64,000 nucleotides of DNA, from positions 1-64,000 of the IMG/VR virus record IMGVR_UViG_3300037875_000559; one strand, given 5' to 3'. Every line of letters starts with the position of its first letter. Position 1 is the first letter of the stretch. This DNA comes from a virus. Below, in pieces: positions 32,111 to 41,366 of the stretch. A model generated the notes under the pieces. The model was not told the DNA's origin. It saw only the letters and a program-made list of their open reading frames with translations, and ran no database searches. The position numbers were made by a program, and so were the translations under genes.

Positions 32111-35100
32111 TGGCTAGTGAAAGTGCAAAAGTAGCAGAAATAGGAAACAACTTAGACGCTGTTATTTCCAACCTGCAAAAAGCAGGGAAGATGGACATCA
32201 TCGGTGCAGGTGATCTCCAACGTATGAAGGCTATGGAGAAGCTTTCAAAAGATGTGTCCAAGACATTAGTTGAAGGTGGGGCTAAGAATTATAGACTCAT
32301 GACTCAAAACTTGGAGGCTATTTCTCATAGAATAGGTGGGCTTCAAAAAGAGCAGATGAAATACCTGACCATATATGACAAAGCAGTCAAGTCAGGTAAT
32401 GAGAACATGATCAAGCTCGCTGAGAAAAGACTCAAATTAGCTAACAAACAAATGGAAGCGAGGCAGAAAGAAATAGAGCTTGAGCAAAAAAACTACACAT
32501 ACGAATATCAGAAGCTCAAAGACCTAAAGAAAGAATTAGAGTTCGCAGGGTCTAATATGCAGGGTACGATGTTCGACCCCGACCTTAACTTCAGAAATAT
32601 AGATAAAGTTGCAGAGTACGCAGAAGGTCAGTTTGATCATGTAGCCGGTGCTTTTGGCGATGCGATGAGTGGGAGTCTTGATAATGTTGCAAGTAGAGGT
32701 ATTGGGATTACAAGAGGTATTTCTAAAAGACTAAGAATTGCAGGTCAGCAGATTGAGGCTAGGGATGAGAAAAGTGGAGGACACTCCAAACTAGGAGGTA
32801 TGATTACCAAGCTAGGTAAAGGTTTAGCTGTTTTTGGTGGTATCGCCGCAGGTTTATTCGCTGTAGCTAAAGCCATGCAAGCTGTTGAGGAAGCACAGAA
32901 AGGTGCGAACAAAGAACTCTTAGACTCTGTGGGTGGCACAGACCTAATGGTCTCTGGTACAAACAATCTTTATGACGCAGTAAATACACTGAGGAAAAGT
33001 TTATCAGACGGTTCGTTTGCTAACTCAATGGGTATGTCTCTCGATGAAGTAAGAGGGTTAGTAGGTGAGCTTCATAGTGTAGATATCACTATGAGAAGTC
33101 TCCAAGGAAATACTTATGCTCTTAAAGACATTATGAAGGATTTCCAAGGTAATGCTAAAATGCTTGGTGTTTCTTTTGCAGACGTTGCTGATTATTCTAA
33201 TAACTTTAGAATGGAACTCGGCTATGCCGCTCAGGATGCGTCTTTCTTAGAAAGAATGGCAGATCAGTTCAATACTATTAGAGATTTAGCCCTCCAATCT
33301 GGTTATAATACTAACAAGTTCTTTCAGACTGTGAAGAAACTTACGGATGGCGTAGACAACATGAACTATCGTGTAGGTCAAGCAGGTAAATTATTTCTGA
33401 ATCTCTCTAAAGTGTTAGGGCCTAAAGCTGCTGAAGCATTTGCAGAAGGCTTGGCAGGTGGCTTCAAAGGTGAGGGTGTTGTCGATAGATACAAAAGAAT
33501 AATTCTTACAGGTGGAAAGAAATCGAAGAAAATTATTAAGAGCGTAGCTGAATCGGCAGCCGCTAACTTCAAGAAAACTTTCCAAGGGTCGGGAGAAGAT
33601 GACTTTAGTAAAGAGAAAGAAATACTTCAGAAATACGGTATTAACGTAGAAGGAGACAAGAGATCAATAGTGCAGGCTCTAGCGAGCAAGTCAGATAAAG
33701 AACGTCAGATGATAATGGGAGAGTTGCAGACTACAGGAGGTAAGGGTCAAGGTATGTCTCGTCAACTTATGGGCATGTTTGACTTGGCTAAAGGCTCAAA
33801 AGGTGGTCTTTCTAATATGGCGATGGCTCTTGGTCAAATGGACATGATGGGCAGTATGCAAATGCAAATGGCTCAAGTGAACGCATTTCTTGGGGATAAG
33901 GGTTTTGCAGGAGCAAGTGCTACACAACTCGAAGCTCTCTCACAGTACACAGGGAAGAGCATGGAAGAACTTGAGAATATGCGTCAGATTGACTTTATGA
34001 TGAGAGGTCAATTCATGGAGCTTGAGAAAATAAGGCAAGGTACAGGAGATGATGCAACCAAAAAGGCGGAACTAGAAAAGAAGGGCTTCAAAGGTCTGAC
34101 AGTCAAAGACGGCAAGATACTTACAGACACAGGAGAAGAAATAACGAATCTTAATGAATATATGGCTTCTCAAGGTTCTGTAATGGAAGACATGAAGATG
34201 GACACAACAACTCAGAATCAACTTTTGAGAGATCAAACAGATGCAACTCTTACTTCGGCACAAATGATTAACAATCATTTAGGTGGAATCATGCAGAACG
34301 CCACAGATGTTTTGGGGCAGATGCTACGCCATCAAACAAAAGACGATGACATCGCTCAATACCAACAACAATATATAGCGGAAACACAGGCTCAAATAAC
34401 AGAGCAAAAGAAGCTACTTGAAAAAGAAACATCTAAAGGTAAAAAAGAACTAAATGAACTTATCTCTTCCAAAGAGGGGGTTAAAGATGCCAACGCTCTC
34501 AGAGAAATAAACAGCAAGATAAAAGAAAAGAGATCACAGATCGAAGGAGGTTCAAGCCAAAGAAAACAAACTTTGGCGAGATTACGAGCACGAAAAAGAG
34601 GGCTATCCGGTTCTTCTGGCTATGCGATGTTGGAGAGTTTACAAAAACAGGGTGGTGGAGATGTTAGTAACTTTGATGAAAAGGGTTTAGATAATGTTTC
34701 AAAAGAAGACTTGATTAAGAAATATGGCTATTCTCCCGAAGAAGCTAATCAGATGGTGGCTCGTAGGGCTTTAAGAAAAGCAGGCGGAACTCTAAAGGGT
34801 CAGATAACAACCAAAGAGCAAGCAGATAAGGTTCTTAAAGATTATGAGCAACAAGATGGTCATTTATCAAGAGCTGGGGGTAAAGGGGCAGAATCCGAGC
34901 GTATTAGGAAAGCAACAAGCTCGTGGGGGCCCGGGGGTGCGACACAATATAGTGACGTTATGAGTAGTGTAGGGTCTGCTTTGAGAGGTGCAGGGGTTGA
35001 GAGAAAAAGAGAAGGTGCTTTTAATAGATCAGGGGGTACAAGTAGTTTGGTTGCAGAAGATGGAACTGTAATAAGCAGATCTAAAAGCAAAGGGAGAAAT

Positions 35101-35748
35101 ACGGGTGTGCTTCAAACTAAAGAATTAAAAACCGAAGATGCGAAACAAAAAGAGCTAAGAGAAGGAAATGCTCAAAAAATCGCTGATGAAATCAGTACTT
35201 TAAAAGATAAAATGACCAATGAGACCGATGAGAAGAAGAAAGAAAAAATACGTCAAGAAATGTTCGCTAAGAATAAGAAATTGAAAGATTTCTATGCAGA
35301 TGCAGCCGTTCTCGCACAAAGGAAAATAGCAAGAGAGAGAGGTGAGGGTGTTGTTAAGAACATTTTAGGTCAAGACACTAAGCTCGACTCTAAAAACAGA
35401 CGTGATCAAGCGATGAAAAAGCTTCAACGTCAGCTGGCAGACCCATCTTTAGATGATCAAGGCAGAACTAGAATACAAACAGCGATGGATGCTTTAGGTG
35501 CAAATGAAGTGTTCTATAGTACAGACTCAAGAAGTGCTTCAACTAGCAACAAACCTATGCTCTTTAGGAGAGGTACTCTTACGGTAGGTCAACCATACGA
35601 TCAAGTCGATATGTACGACCCAAGAGGAGGAGGAGGTAGTGGAGGAGGTGCTTCTCCTGTCATTAATATTTACGGAGGAGATGAAAAGAGAGTCTTTGAT
35701 GTCGTTAAAAGAGCAATGAAAGCTCAGTCTAATACTATGATGGGATAA
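32107..35748 (+). CDS. Tail tape measure protein
   Basis: 1213 residues, by far the typical profile: long amphipathic helices at the start (EAISHRIGGLQKEQMKYL, KQMEARQKEIELEQKN), one hydrophobic segment about 236-258 (GKGLAVFGGIAAGLFAVAKAM), Gly/Met-rich middle, more coiled coil (EEITNLNEYMASQG, KKLLEKETSKGKKEL) and a flexible Gly-rich end (GGGGSGGGASPVINIYGGDE). It sets tail length and is ejected with DNA. At about 0.15 nm per residue the tail would be near 180 nm. Twelve AGAAATA copies occur in this gene. Confidence 0.85.
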   Translation: MMASESAKVAEIGNNLDAVISNLQKAGKMDIIGAGDLQRMKAMEKLSKDVSKTLVEGGAKNYRLMTQNLEAISHRIGGLQKEQMKYLTIYDKAVKSGNENMIKLAEKRLKLANKQMEARQKEIELEQKNYTYEYQKLKDLKKELEFAGSNMQGTMFDPDLNFRNIDKVAEYAEGQFDHVAGAFGDAMSGSLDNVASRGIGITRGISKRLRIAGQQIEARDEKSGGHSKLGGMITKLGKGLAVFGGIAAGLFAVAKAMQAVEEAQKGANKELLDSVGGTDLMVSGTNNLYDAVNTLRKSLSDGSFANSMGMSLDEVRGLVGELHSVDITMRSLQGNTYALKDIMKDFQGNAKMLGVSFADVADYSNNFRMELGYAAQDASFLERMADQFNTIRDLALQSGYNTNKFFQTVKKLTDGVDNMNYRVGQAGKLFLNLSKVLGPKAAEAFAEGLAGGFKGEGVVDRYKRIILTGGKKSKKIIKSVAESAAANFKKTFQGSGEDDFSKEKEILQKYGINVEGDKRSIVQALASKSDKERQMIMGELQTTGGKGQGMSRQLMGMFDLAKGSKGGLSNMAMALGQMDMMGSMQMQMAQVNAFLGDKGFAGASATQLEALSQYTGKSMEELENMRQIDFMMRGQFMELEKIRQGTGDDATKKAELEKKGFKGLTVKDGKILTDTGEEITNLNEYMASQGSVMEDMKMDTTTQNQLLRDQTDATLTSAQMINNHLGGIMQNATDVLGQMLRHQTKDDDIAQYQQQYIAETQAQITEQKKLLEKETSKGKKELNELISSKEGVKDANALREINSKIKEKRSQIEGGSSQRKQTLARLRARKRGLSGSSGYAMLESLQKQGGGDVSNFDEKGLDNVSKEDLIKKYGYSPEEANQMVARRALRKAGGTLKGQITTKEQADKVLKDYEQQDGHLSRAGGKGAESERIRKATSSWGPGGATQYSDVMSSVGSALRGAGVERKREGAFNRSGGTSSLVAEDGTVISRSKSKGRNTGVLQTKELKTEDAKQKELREGNAQKIADEISTLKDKMTNETDEKKKEKIRQEMFAKNKKLKDFYADAAVLAQRKIARERGEGVVKNILGQDTKLDSKNRRDQAMKKLQRQLADPSLDDQGRTRIQTAMDALGANEVFYSTDSRSASTSNKPMLFRRGTLTVGQPYDQVDMYDPRGGGGSGGGASPVINIYGGDEKRVFDVVKRAMKAQSNTMMG

Positions 35749-35754
35749 AGAAAT

Positions 35755-36393
35755 ATGGCTAAGATTATTAAAACACCATTTCGATCTCATGAAGATCAGT
35801 TTTTAAATCAGAATAAGCGACCTGTTGTTTTTGACATCATAGCCCCTGACGGTAGAGATACTATGCTCCCCGATGGGATAAAATTAGTATGTCATTCCAA
35901 TCCGAAAGACTTAAATTTCAGCTATACAAAGAAAGTCTCACGCTCTCCAACAATTGGTGGTTGGGTTGAAACTTATTGGGGCGAAGAACCCTACACTATT
36001 TCTTTATCTCTTTCTTCGGGAGGCTTTATTCGACTTGGTTCTGGTTTGTCTAATGTTACTGGTTCAGTTCAGACTCAGGGAAGTAAACTCGACTCTAAAG
36101 AAACTTTTGGAGAAAACTTAGGTGGAAATAGGCGAGAGACGATTACTTATGACAAGTATTTAGACCTTCTCTCACTTTTTCACAACAACGGTTCTATCTA
36201 TGACGAGCAAGGCTTCATAGCTTTACAAGGCTCTATTAAGATGTCTTATGATGGAGGTACTTGGTATGGGTGGTTTCAGAGTTTCTCGGTGAGCGAAGCC
36301 GCTGAAAAGCCTTTCACTTTCGATATGAGTTGTGTTTTCCAAGTAGAAAGAGAAATACATGGAGTAAGAACACAAGGGGGAGTATTCAAATGA
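35755..36393 (+). CDS. Baseplate or distal-tail protein, paralogue 1
   Basis: 212 residues directly after the tape measure; AGAAATATG covers its start codon. Pattern: SNPKDLNFSYTKKVSRSPTIGG, then WGEEPYTISLSLSSGGFI, then YDKYLDLLSLFHNNGSI and SIKMSYDGGTWYGWFQSFSV. The next gene has all four segments in the same order. The layout fits LysM-like/gp53-type or distal tail proteins that cap the tube and hold the hub. Role from position. Confidence 0.5.
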   Translation: MAKIIKTPFRSHEDQFLNQNKRPVVFDIIAPDGRDTMLPDGIKLVCHSNPKDLNFSYTKKVSRSPTIGGWVETYWGEEPYTISLSLSSGGFIRLGSGLSNVTGSVQTQGSKLDSKETFGENLGGNRRETITYDKYLDLLSLFHNNGSIYDEQGFIALQGSIKMSYDGGTWYGWFQSFSVSEAAEKPFTFDMSCVFQVEREIHGVRTQGGVFK

Positions 36394-37385
36394 AGGGGAC
36401 TACAGCTACATTTCCTTATGTCAATCTGCCGACAGATGAAGACTTCATATTATTTCCTGAAGACAACATAGGCACTATACCCATAGACGGTAGTCATCAG
36501 AATCTTAGAAGGTTTTCACCCTTTATCTTAGAAGTCATACCTCCTAAGATAAACGATCCTAGTACAGGGCAAGAGCGTGTTATCAACTATGGTCTAGTTT
36601 CAAGAGTAGATGAAAGAAATAAGCCTTTTTCTTCTCCTCTCAGACAAGTCACACAGAGTCGCCCTTCAAGAAGTCCTCATATTTCTCCTAATCTTTCTTC
36701 TTTGGCTTCACAACCTGTAGGTGGAACTAGAACAAGAGCACAAGGAGATGATTTTGTAACTATTTCAGATTCTCTAGGTTCTAAGTTTACAGATAGAAAT
36801 AATCTTTTAGAAGTAGCAAGACAGACTTTCACTTTAGATTTCTTACCTCCGATAGTATTTCTCATCAATCCTGCAAGTTTAGATGTCGCTTATAACGCTA
36901 TTCAGAATTTCTCTGAGCAGACAAGATATGGTTTCATCTTTCAAAGGTGGGGTGAAGAACTGCCTGAACTAACTCTAAGTTGTCGTGTTGGGGGTTTTAT
37001 TGCAGGTAGAGCCCAGAGTGAGTCTGCTGATGAGAATGGGAATCTAAGAGGCGTTTCAGGTCTTCAAATGGCAAGTAAGAAAGACAGTGCTTCTTACAGA
37101 CAGTTGATGTCTTTGCTTGCTATTTATAAGAATGGTTCAGCCCTTGTAGATACTGTAAGTAGGTCGAGAGCTTACTATGCTGTAGGTAGGCAAGCTATTC
37201 ACTATGATGGACAGACATGGGAAGGTAGAATAAATACTTTCTCATATTCAGAAGATGAGAACTCTATACATGGTGGTCTTACTTTAGACATCGGGTTTAC
37301 TGTTTATAAGCATTATTGGCACGATCAAGGTAAAGGGAATATCGAACCACATTTAACCAACGTGGCTAAGAAAGAGGGGGGTTGA
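36390..37385 (+). CDS. Baseplate or distal-tail protein, paralogue 2
   Basis: 331 residues from ATG 36390, 7 bases after GGGGGAG and overlapping the previous stop. The C-terminal 200 residues repeat the paralogue 1 pattern: LINPASLDVAYNAIQNFSEQ, WGEELPELTLSCRVGGFIAG, YRQLMSLLAIYKNGSALVD, AIHYDGQTWEGRINTFSYSE. The N-terminal 120 residues (with many Pro, Ser and Arg) are unique and may dock to the hub. The two probably form a mixed ring. Confidence 0.5.
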   Translation: MKGTTATFPYVNLPTDEDFILFPEDNIGTIPIDGSHQNLRRFSPFILEVIPPKINDPSTGQERVINYGLVSRVDERNKPFSSPLRQVTQSRPSRSPHISPNLSSLASQPVGGTRTRAQGDDFVTISDSLGSKFTDRNNLLEVARQTFTLDFLPPIVFLINPASLDVAYNAIQNFSEQTRYGFIFQRWGEELPELTLSCRVGGFIAGRAQSESADENGNLRGVSGLQMASKKDSASYRQLMSLLAIYKNGSALVDTVSRSRAYYAVGRQAIHYDGQTWEGRINTFSYSEDENSIHGGLTLDIGFTVYKHYWHDQGKGNIEPHLTNVAKKEGG

Positions 37386-37386
37386 T

Positions 37387-40300
37387 ATGTCTGTAGATAA
37401 AAGACCATATGCAGGGAATTGGTCACCTGACATTCTTAATTATAAGAGGAAATACACGACTTGGACACCCGATGCGATTGTTCTTTTCAATGGAGACACT
37501 AAGTTACCGGGCTGTAATGAGTGTAAGAATAAAATAGATTTCCAAGCTTTTATTACAAGTGTCAACTGTAGTGGAGGCACAGACTCAGGCTCTTCTTCCG
37601 CAGATATTTCTTTAGCAATACCTTCTCATTATGGAGACAGTATTTTTAAAGATGGAGAATTTCTCTTCCAAACGGGAGTTGAGGTCAACATTTACTACCG
37701 AGGTTTCTTTGAAGTTAGTGGTTTACGTCCTGAAGGAGAGACCGTTTCAGAGAATATAGGTGGGGAGCAAGTTGAGTTTGATCTTAACAAAGTAGAAATG
37801 CGTCCTTACTACCCTGTATTTCATGGAGTAGTCACATCTGTGAGTTACAGCTTTTCGGGTGGTTTTTATTCCGCTTCTCTTTCCTGTGCAAACATTCTTC
37901 ATTTTTGGAACAATCAAAAGATAAGCACATCCGCCGCATATCTGGCTGCAAAACCCTCTGCGAGTCGTGGGTCTGTAAGATTTAATGGTCATGTCTACAC
38001 GAATATGACACCACATCAGATTATCTATGACTTATATAGAGACTCCTCTGGTTCAGCCGATGGTGTAGGGTGGACATTCTCTAGGAAATCCAATATGACA
38101 GGAAAGACACAACTAGAGGGTAGGTCTGAAAGTCTTTATTCTCTTTCTTTGTTGTATTGGAACAGTCGCTTTGCACAAGGAGCTTATTCTTTAAGAATGT
38201 ACGGAGCATCGGGGGCAGTATATACAGGGCTTCAAACAACGTACTTGGGAAATAAGATAGCTACTTCTAAGAAGCTACAGAAGTTGAGTACATCGGCAAA
38301 GAAATCTAACGCCGCTCAAGAGTTTCAAACTGAGTATGCAATCAAACTTTCGGAGAGAGATGAGAAGCTCAGAGTATTGAGACAACCTGATGGTGATTAT
38401 CTCCCTGCACTCCCTGGTTCTAAAACAGGTGTTTCCGTAGCAGATCAGAAATCTTTTATTACAGATATTTCTGCAATGGGTAGCTTTGAGTTGTTCGATA
38501 CTCAATATGACACGAAATTAGGAATTGCAAGTCAAGTCGCAGACAAAGCAGGTTATGAGTTTTATCAAGATGTAGATGGGTCTTTGGTATTCAAGCCCCC
38601 CTTCTATAACCTAGATACGAGTTCTAGTCGTGTATATAGAATAGAGAATGAGGATATTCTTGATATTTCTTTTGAAAACCAAGAGCCTGAGTATACATAT
38701 GCAGTGTGTAAGGGAGGCTTATTCAGAAATACCGCAGGGCTTGGTATGGAAGGTACTTGGGGTGTTAAGAGCACCTATGTCGATTATAGGCTTGTTGCGA
38801 AATATGGTTGGAAAGCTTTAGAGTTTGACACGACTTTCTTTAATAACAAGACAGCAGCTTACTATGCGGCAGTTGTGGAGCTAGAGAAATCGAATGTAAA
38901 TGTGAATGGGTGTAGTGTAACTATTCCTTTAAGACCAGAGATGAGACCCGGCTATCCTGTTTACATCCCCTACATAGATTGCTTTTATTATGTTACGGCA
39001 ATAAGTCATTCTTTCTCTTTTGGTTCAGACTGTACGACAAGTTTAACTTTGACAGCTCGAAGAAAGAAGTTCCATGCTCCTGCAACTTCATCTAAAAATG
39101 GAATAGAAAGTGTAGACTTAGGTAACCCTGCTCTACCTCCCAAGAGACTCATTTTTAAAGATCAGAGAGGGCATTATAATACAATAGGTTTTCCTAATGT
39201 AGTTATGGCTCTCGACCCAACTAAAGTGAATCCAAACCATTCTTTCTTTAGGTTTGATTTCCATGAGGGGCTTGTCTCTAACAACAGTAAACTTAGAAGA
39301 GCATTTAAGAATGCTCTTATTTTGCAAGCGTATGAGATGAAGATACTAACTCTTTCAAGCTCGGCTAGTGCTGATCCAAATGACGATGGTTTCTTTAATG
39401 GTCCTTGGACTTTGAGTATAGAGGGCGAAAATGGTGGGGCAGAGACAATTAAACTTGGAAGAGAAGTTAGGAGAGTACCTATTTATAAAAAAAACCAAGC
39501 GGGGAAAAAAGTAAAATCAGGAAGGTCTAAAACAGTTGGAGTGGATATTAAAGGCACTTCAGCACTAAGGGGACTCGCTCAGGCAAGAGACAAAAAGATT
39601 TCAGACGCTATGAAAAATAGAAATAAAGCAGACTTTGGTGAAGTAGATAAAGAAGCTAGAGAAGCATATTATAAAGCAAGAAATGATCTTAAAGGGGGAG
39701 ATAATTTTACAGTAATAGACTTAATCGACCTTGTTCAAGATAGTAATCCAAGTGGGGGTCAACCTGACAGTGATAATTCTGCAAGCACTGCTAATATTCT
39801 TAAGTTGTTGGACGACAAGAAATCTTCTTTCAACCCCAATGTGCCAGGCTACTATCGCTATTACTCTAGTTCACACCCGAAACCTGAACATCAAGCTCCA
39901 CTTGATATGGTAGTAGACCCAGAAACTAATAAACTTACGAGTTTAGACCCACAACTCTTGGTTGATGGGGTAGAAGGTTTTGTAATAAAGGATAAGAAGA
40001 CTACCCCCGCATTACCTGACGAAGTTGTAGTACAGAAAGAGACTATCAAGAGAGGTTTTAAAACTAAGACTAAGTATTCTAAGGCAGAGCCAGAAATAGT
40101 CCCTACGAAAGACATCCTTCATCTTTCTTTCCAATATCATGGTGCTTACAAGAAGAAGGGGATTTATACTGACGCTATTAAAGTGAAGCGTAGTCCTAAG
40201 AGTATAATAAGAGACATTAGAAAGGCAGTTACAAGCGGAGTAAATAGGGCTTTCAAGGGAAAGAAATCTATTCTATCTAGTGCTTTAGTGCTGAGTGTAT

Positions 40301-41361
40301 TTCCTAATACAGGCCAAAAAAGTCAAGCTCTAGGAAACCAGTTGAAAACCGCTCAAGTTCGATTTAAGGATGAGCATATCTCTATTACGGATAAACACAA
40401 AACTGTTGTTCCTAAAGACAAGAGAGGGATTATTTCTCAAACTATTAAAGGGGTAGTCGCAGGAGTTAAATCCGACCATGCACCTATTTTCATAAATATG
40501 AAAAATCTTACAGAAGCACAGTATAAAACAGAGGTAAACAAGATTGTTCTAGACCTAACTCTAATCTTTGGGGTAACAAACATAAAAGGTTCAAAAGGTA
40601 TTTCGGGGAAATCCAGAGTAGGAGAGACCAATAAGTTTAATGGTTATGTCTCACCCATATTTCCTATTTCTGATGAAAAAGGTTATGAGGTTTTCGGGGC
40701 ATATCAATATGGTAGAGGTTTGGACATAATCCCCAATGGGGAGTTTGATTCACTCTTAAAAAGAGATGCTACTTTGCTTCTCACAAATACTGAGTCAGAC
40801 CAACTTCTTGAGGGGGTGAAAGAAGGGAATGGACGATTCGCCTATCTTACCGTAGCAGGAGCTGTTTACAAGAGACTCAATGGAGACGGTGCATCAATAG
40901 GGCAGGAGTTAAAAGACGTTTATTTCAGACTGACAGGAAAAGAGGCTCCAGGTGAAAAAAAGAACTTAATTAGAGGTATTGCTACTGCCTTAGAAAAATC
41001 GGATCGTGGAGATCAAATTGTAGTGAACACACCGACAAGGTTGAGAGATCTACGACCTTTATTACAAGAGAAAGAGGCGTGTGATTGTCGTGCAGATAAC
41101 GCAGACATTCAGATTATTTTGGCAGAGGAGTTCCTTCAACCTGTTGAAGGAGAGGAACAAGAGAGTGCAATCGTAAGAGCACAGAAAGCCAAGATAGAGA
41201 GCAAAGTAAAAGATTGGTCAGACAGACAAGCTTCTCTTCAAGGAGAAACAGAGTCTTCTTCTTCAGCTTTACCTACAAACATTGGTAGTAGAATAGAGGG
41301 GGCGATTAAAGACTTTAAGTCTCTGAGTGATTTCCCATTACCTAAGCCACCAAAGGATTAA
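37387..41361 (+). CDS. Large baseplate hub protein
   Basis: 1324 residues. Residues 1-180 hold a beta domain (FQAFITSVNCSGGTDSG, PYYPVFHGVVTSVSYSFSGG). Residues 360-560 contain LGIASQVADKAGYEFYQDVD, then EDILDISFENQEPEYTYAVC, and IPLRPEMRPGYPVYIPYID with YYVTAISHSFSFG. This set of patterns belongs to phage gp27/gp44-like hubs. The last 750 residues are an extension rich in Lys and Ser with KPEHQAPLDMVVD and DCRADNADIQIILAEEFLQP, which may recruit further proteins. Located between distal-tail paralogues and the spike, as expected for the hub. Confidence 0.65.
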   Translation: MSVDKRPYAGNWSPDILNYKRKYTTWTPDAIVLFNGDTKLPGCNECKNKIDFQAFITSVNCSGGTDSGSSSADISLAIPSHYGDSIFKDGEFLFQTGVEVNIYYRGFFEVSGLRPEGETVSENIGGEQVEFDLNKVEMRPYYPVFHGVVTSVSYSFSGGFYSASLSCANILHFWNNQKISTSAAYLAAKPSASRGSVRFNGHVYTNMTPHQIIYDLYRDSSGSADGVGWTFSRKSNMTGKTQLEGRSESLYSLSLLYWNSRFAQGAYSLRMYGASGAVYTGLQTTYLGNKIATSKKLQKLSTSAKKSNAAQEFQTEYAIKLSERDEKLRVLRQPDGDYLPALPGSKTGVSVADQKSFITDISAMGSFELFDTQYDTKLGIASQVADKAGYEFYQDVDGSLVFKPPFYNLDTSSSRVYRIENEDILDISFENQEPEYTYAVCKGGLFRNTAGLGMEGTWGVKSTYVDYRLVAKYGWKALEFDTTFFNNKTAAYYAAVVELEKSNVNVNGCSVTIPLRPEMRPGYPVYIPYIDCFYYVTAISHSFSFGSDCTTSLTLTARRKKFHAPATSSKNGIESVDLGNPALPPKRLIFKDQRGHYNTIGFPNVVMALDPTKVNPNHSFFRFDFHEGLVSNNSKLRRAFKNALILQAYEMKILTLSSSASADPNDDGFFNGPWTLSIEGENGGAETIKLGREVRRVPIYKKNQAGKKVKSGRSKTVGVDIKGTSALRGLAQARDKKISDAMKNRNKADFGEVDKEAREAYYKARNDLKGGDNFTVIDLIDLVQDSNPSGGQPDSDNSASTANILKLLDDKKSSFNPNVPGYYRYYSSSHPKPEHQAPLDMVVDPETNKLTSLDPQLLVDGVEGFVIKDKKTTPALPDEVVVQKETIKRGFKTKTKYSKAEPEIVPTKDILHLSFQYHGAYKKKGIYTDAIKVKRSPKSIIRDIRKAVTSGVNRAFKGKKSILSSALVLSVFPNTGQKSQALGNQLKTAQVRFKDEHISITDKHKTVVPKDKRGIISQTIKGVVAGVKSDHAPIFINMKNLTEAQYKTEVNKIVLDLTLIFGVTNIKGSKGISGKSRVGETNKFNGYVSPIFPISDEKGYEVFGAYQYGRGLDIIPNGEFDSLLKRDATLLLTNTESDQLLEGVKEGNGRFAYLTVAGAVYKRLNGDGASIGQELKDVYFRLTGKEAPGEKKNLIRGIATALEKSDRGDQIVVNTPTRLRDLRPLLQEKEACDCRADNADIQIILAEEFLQPVEGEEQESAIVRAQKAKIESKVKDWSDRQASLQGETESSSSALPTNIGSRIEGAIKDFKSLSDFPLPKPPKD

Positions 41362-41366
41362 GAAAT

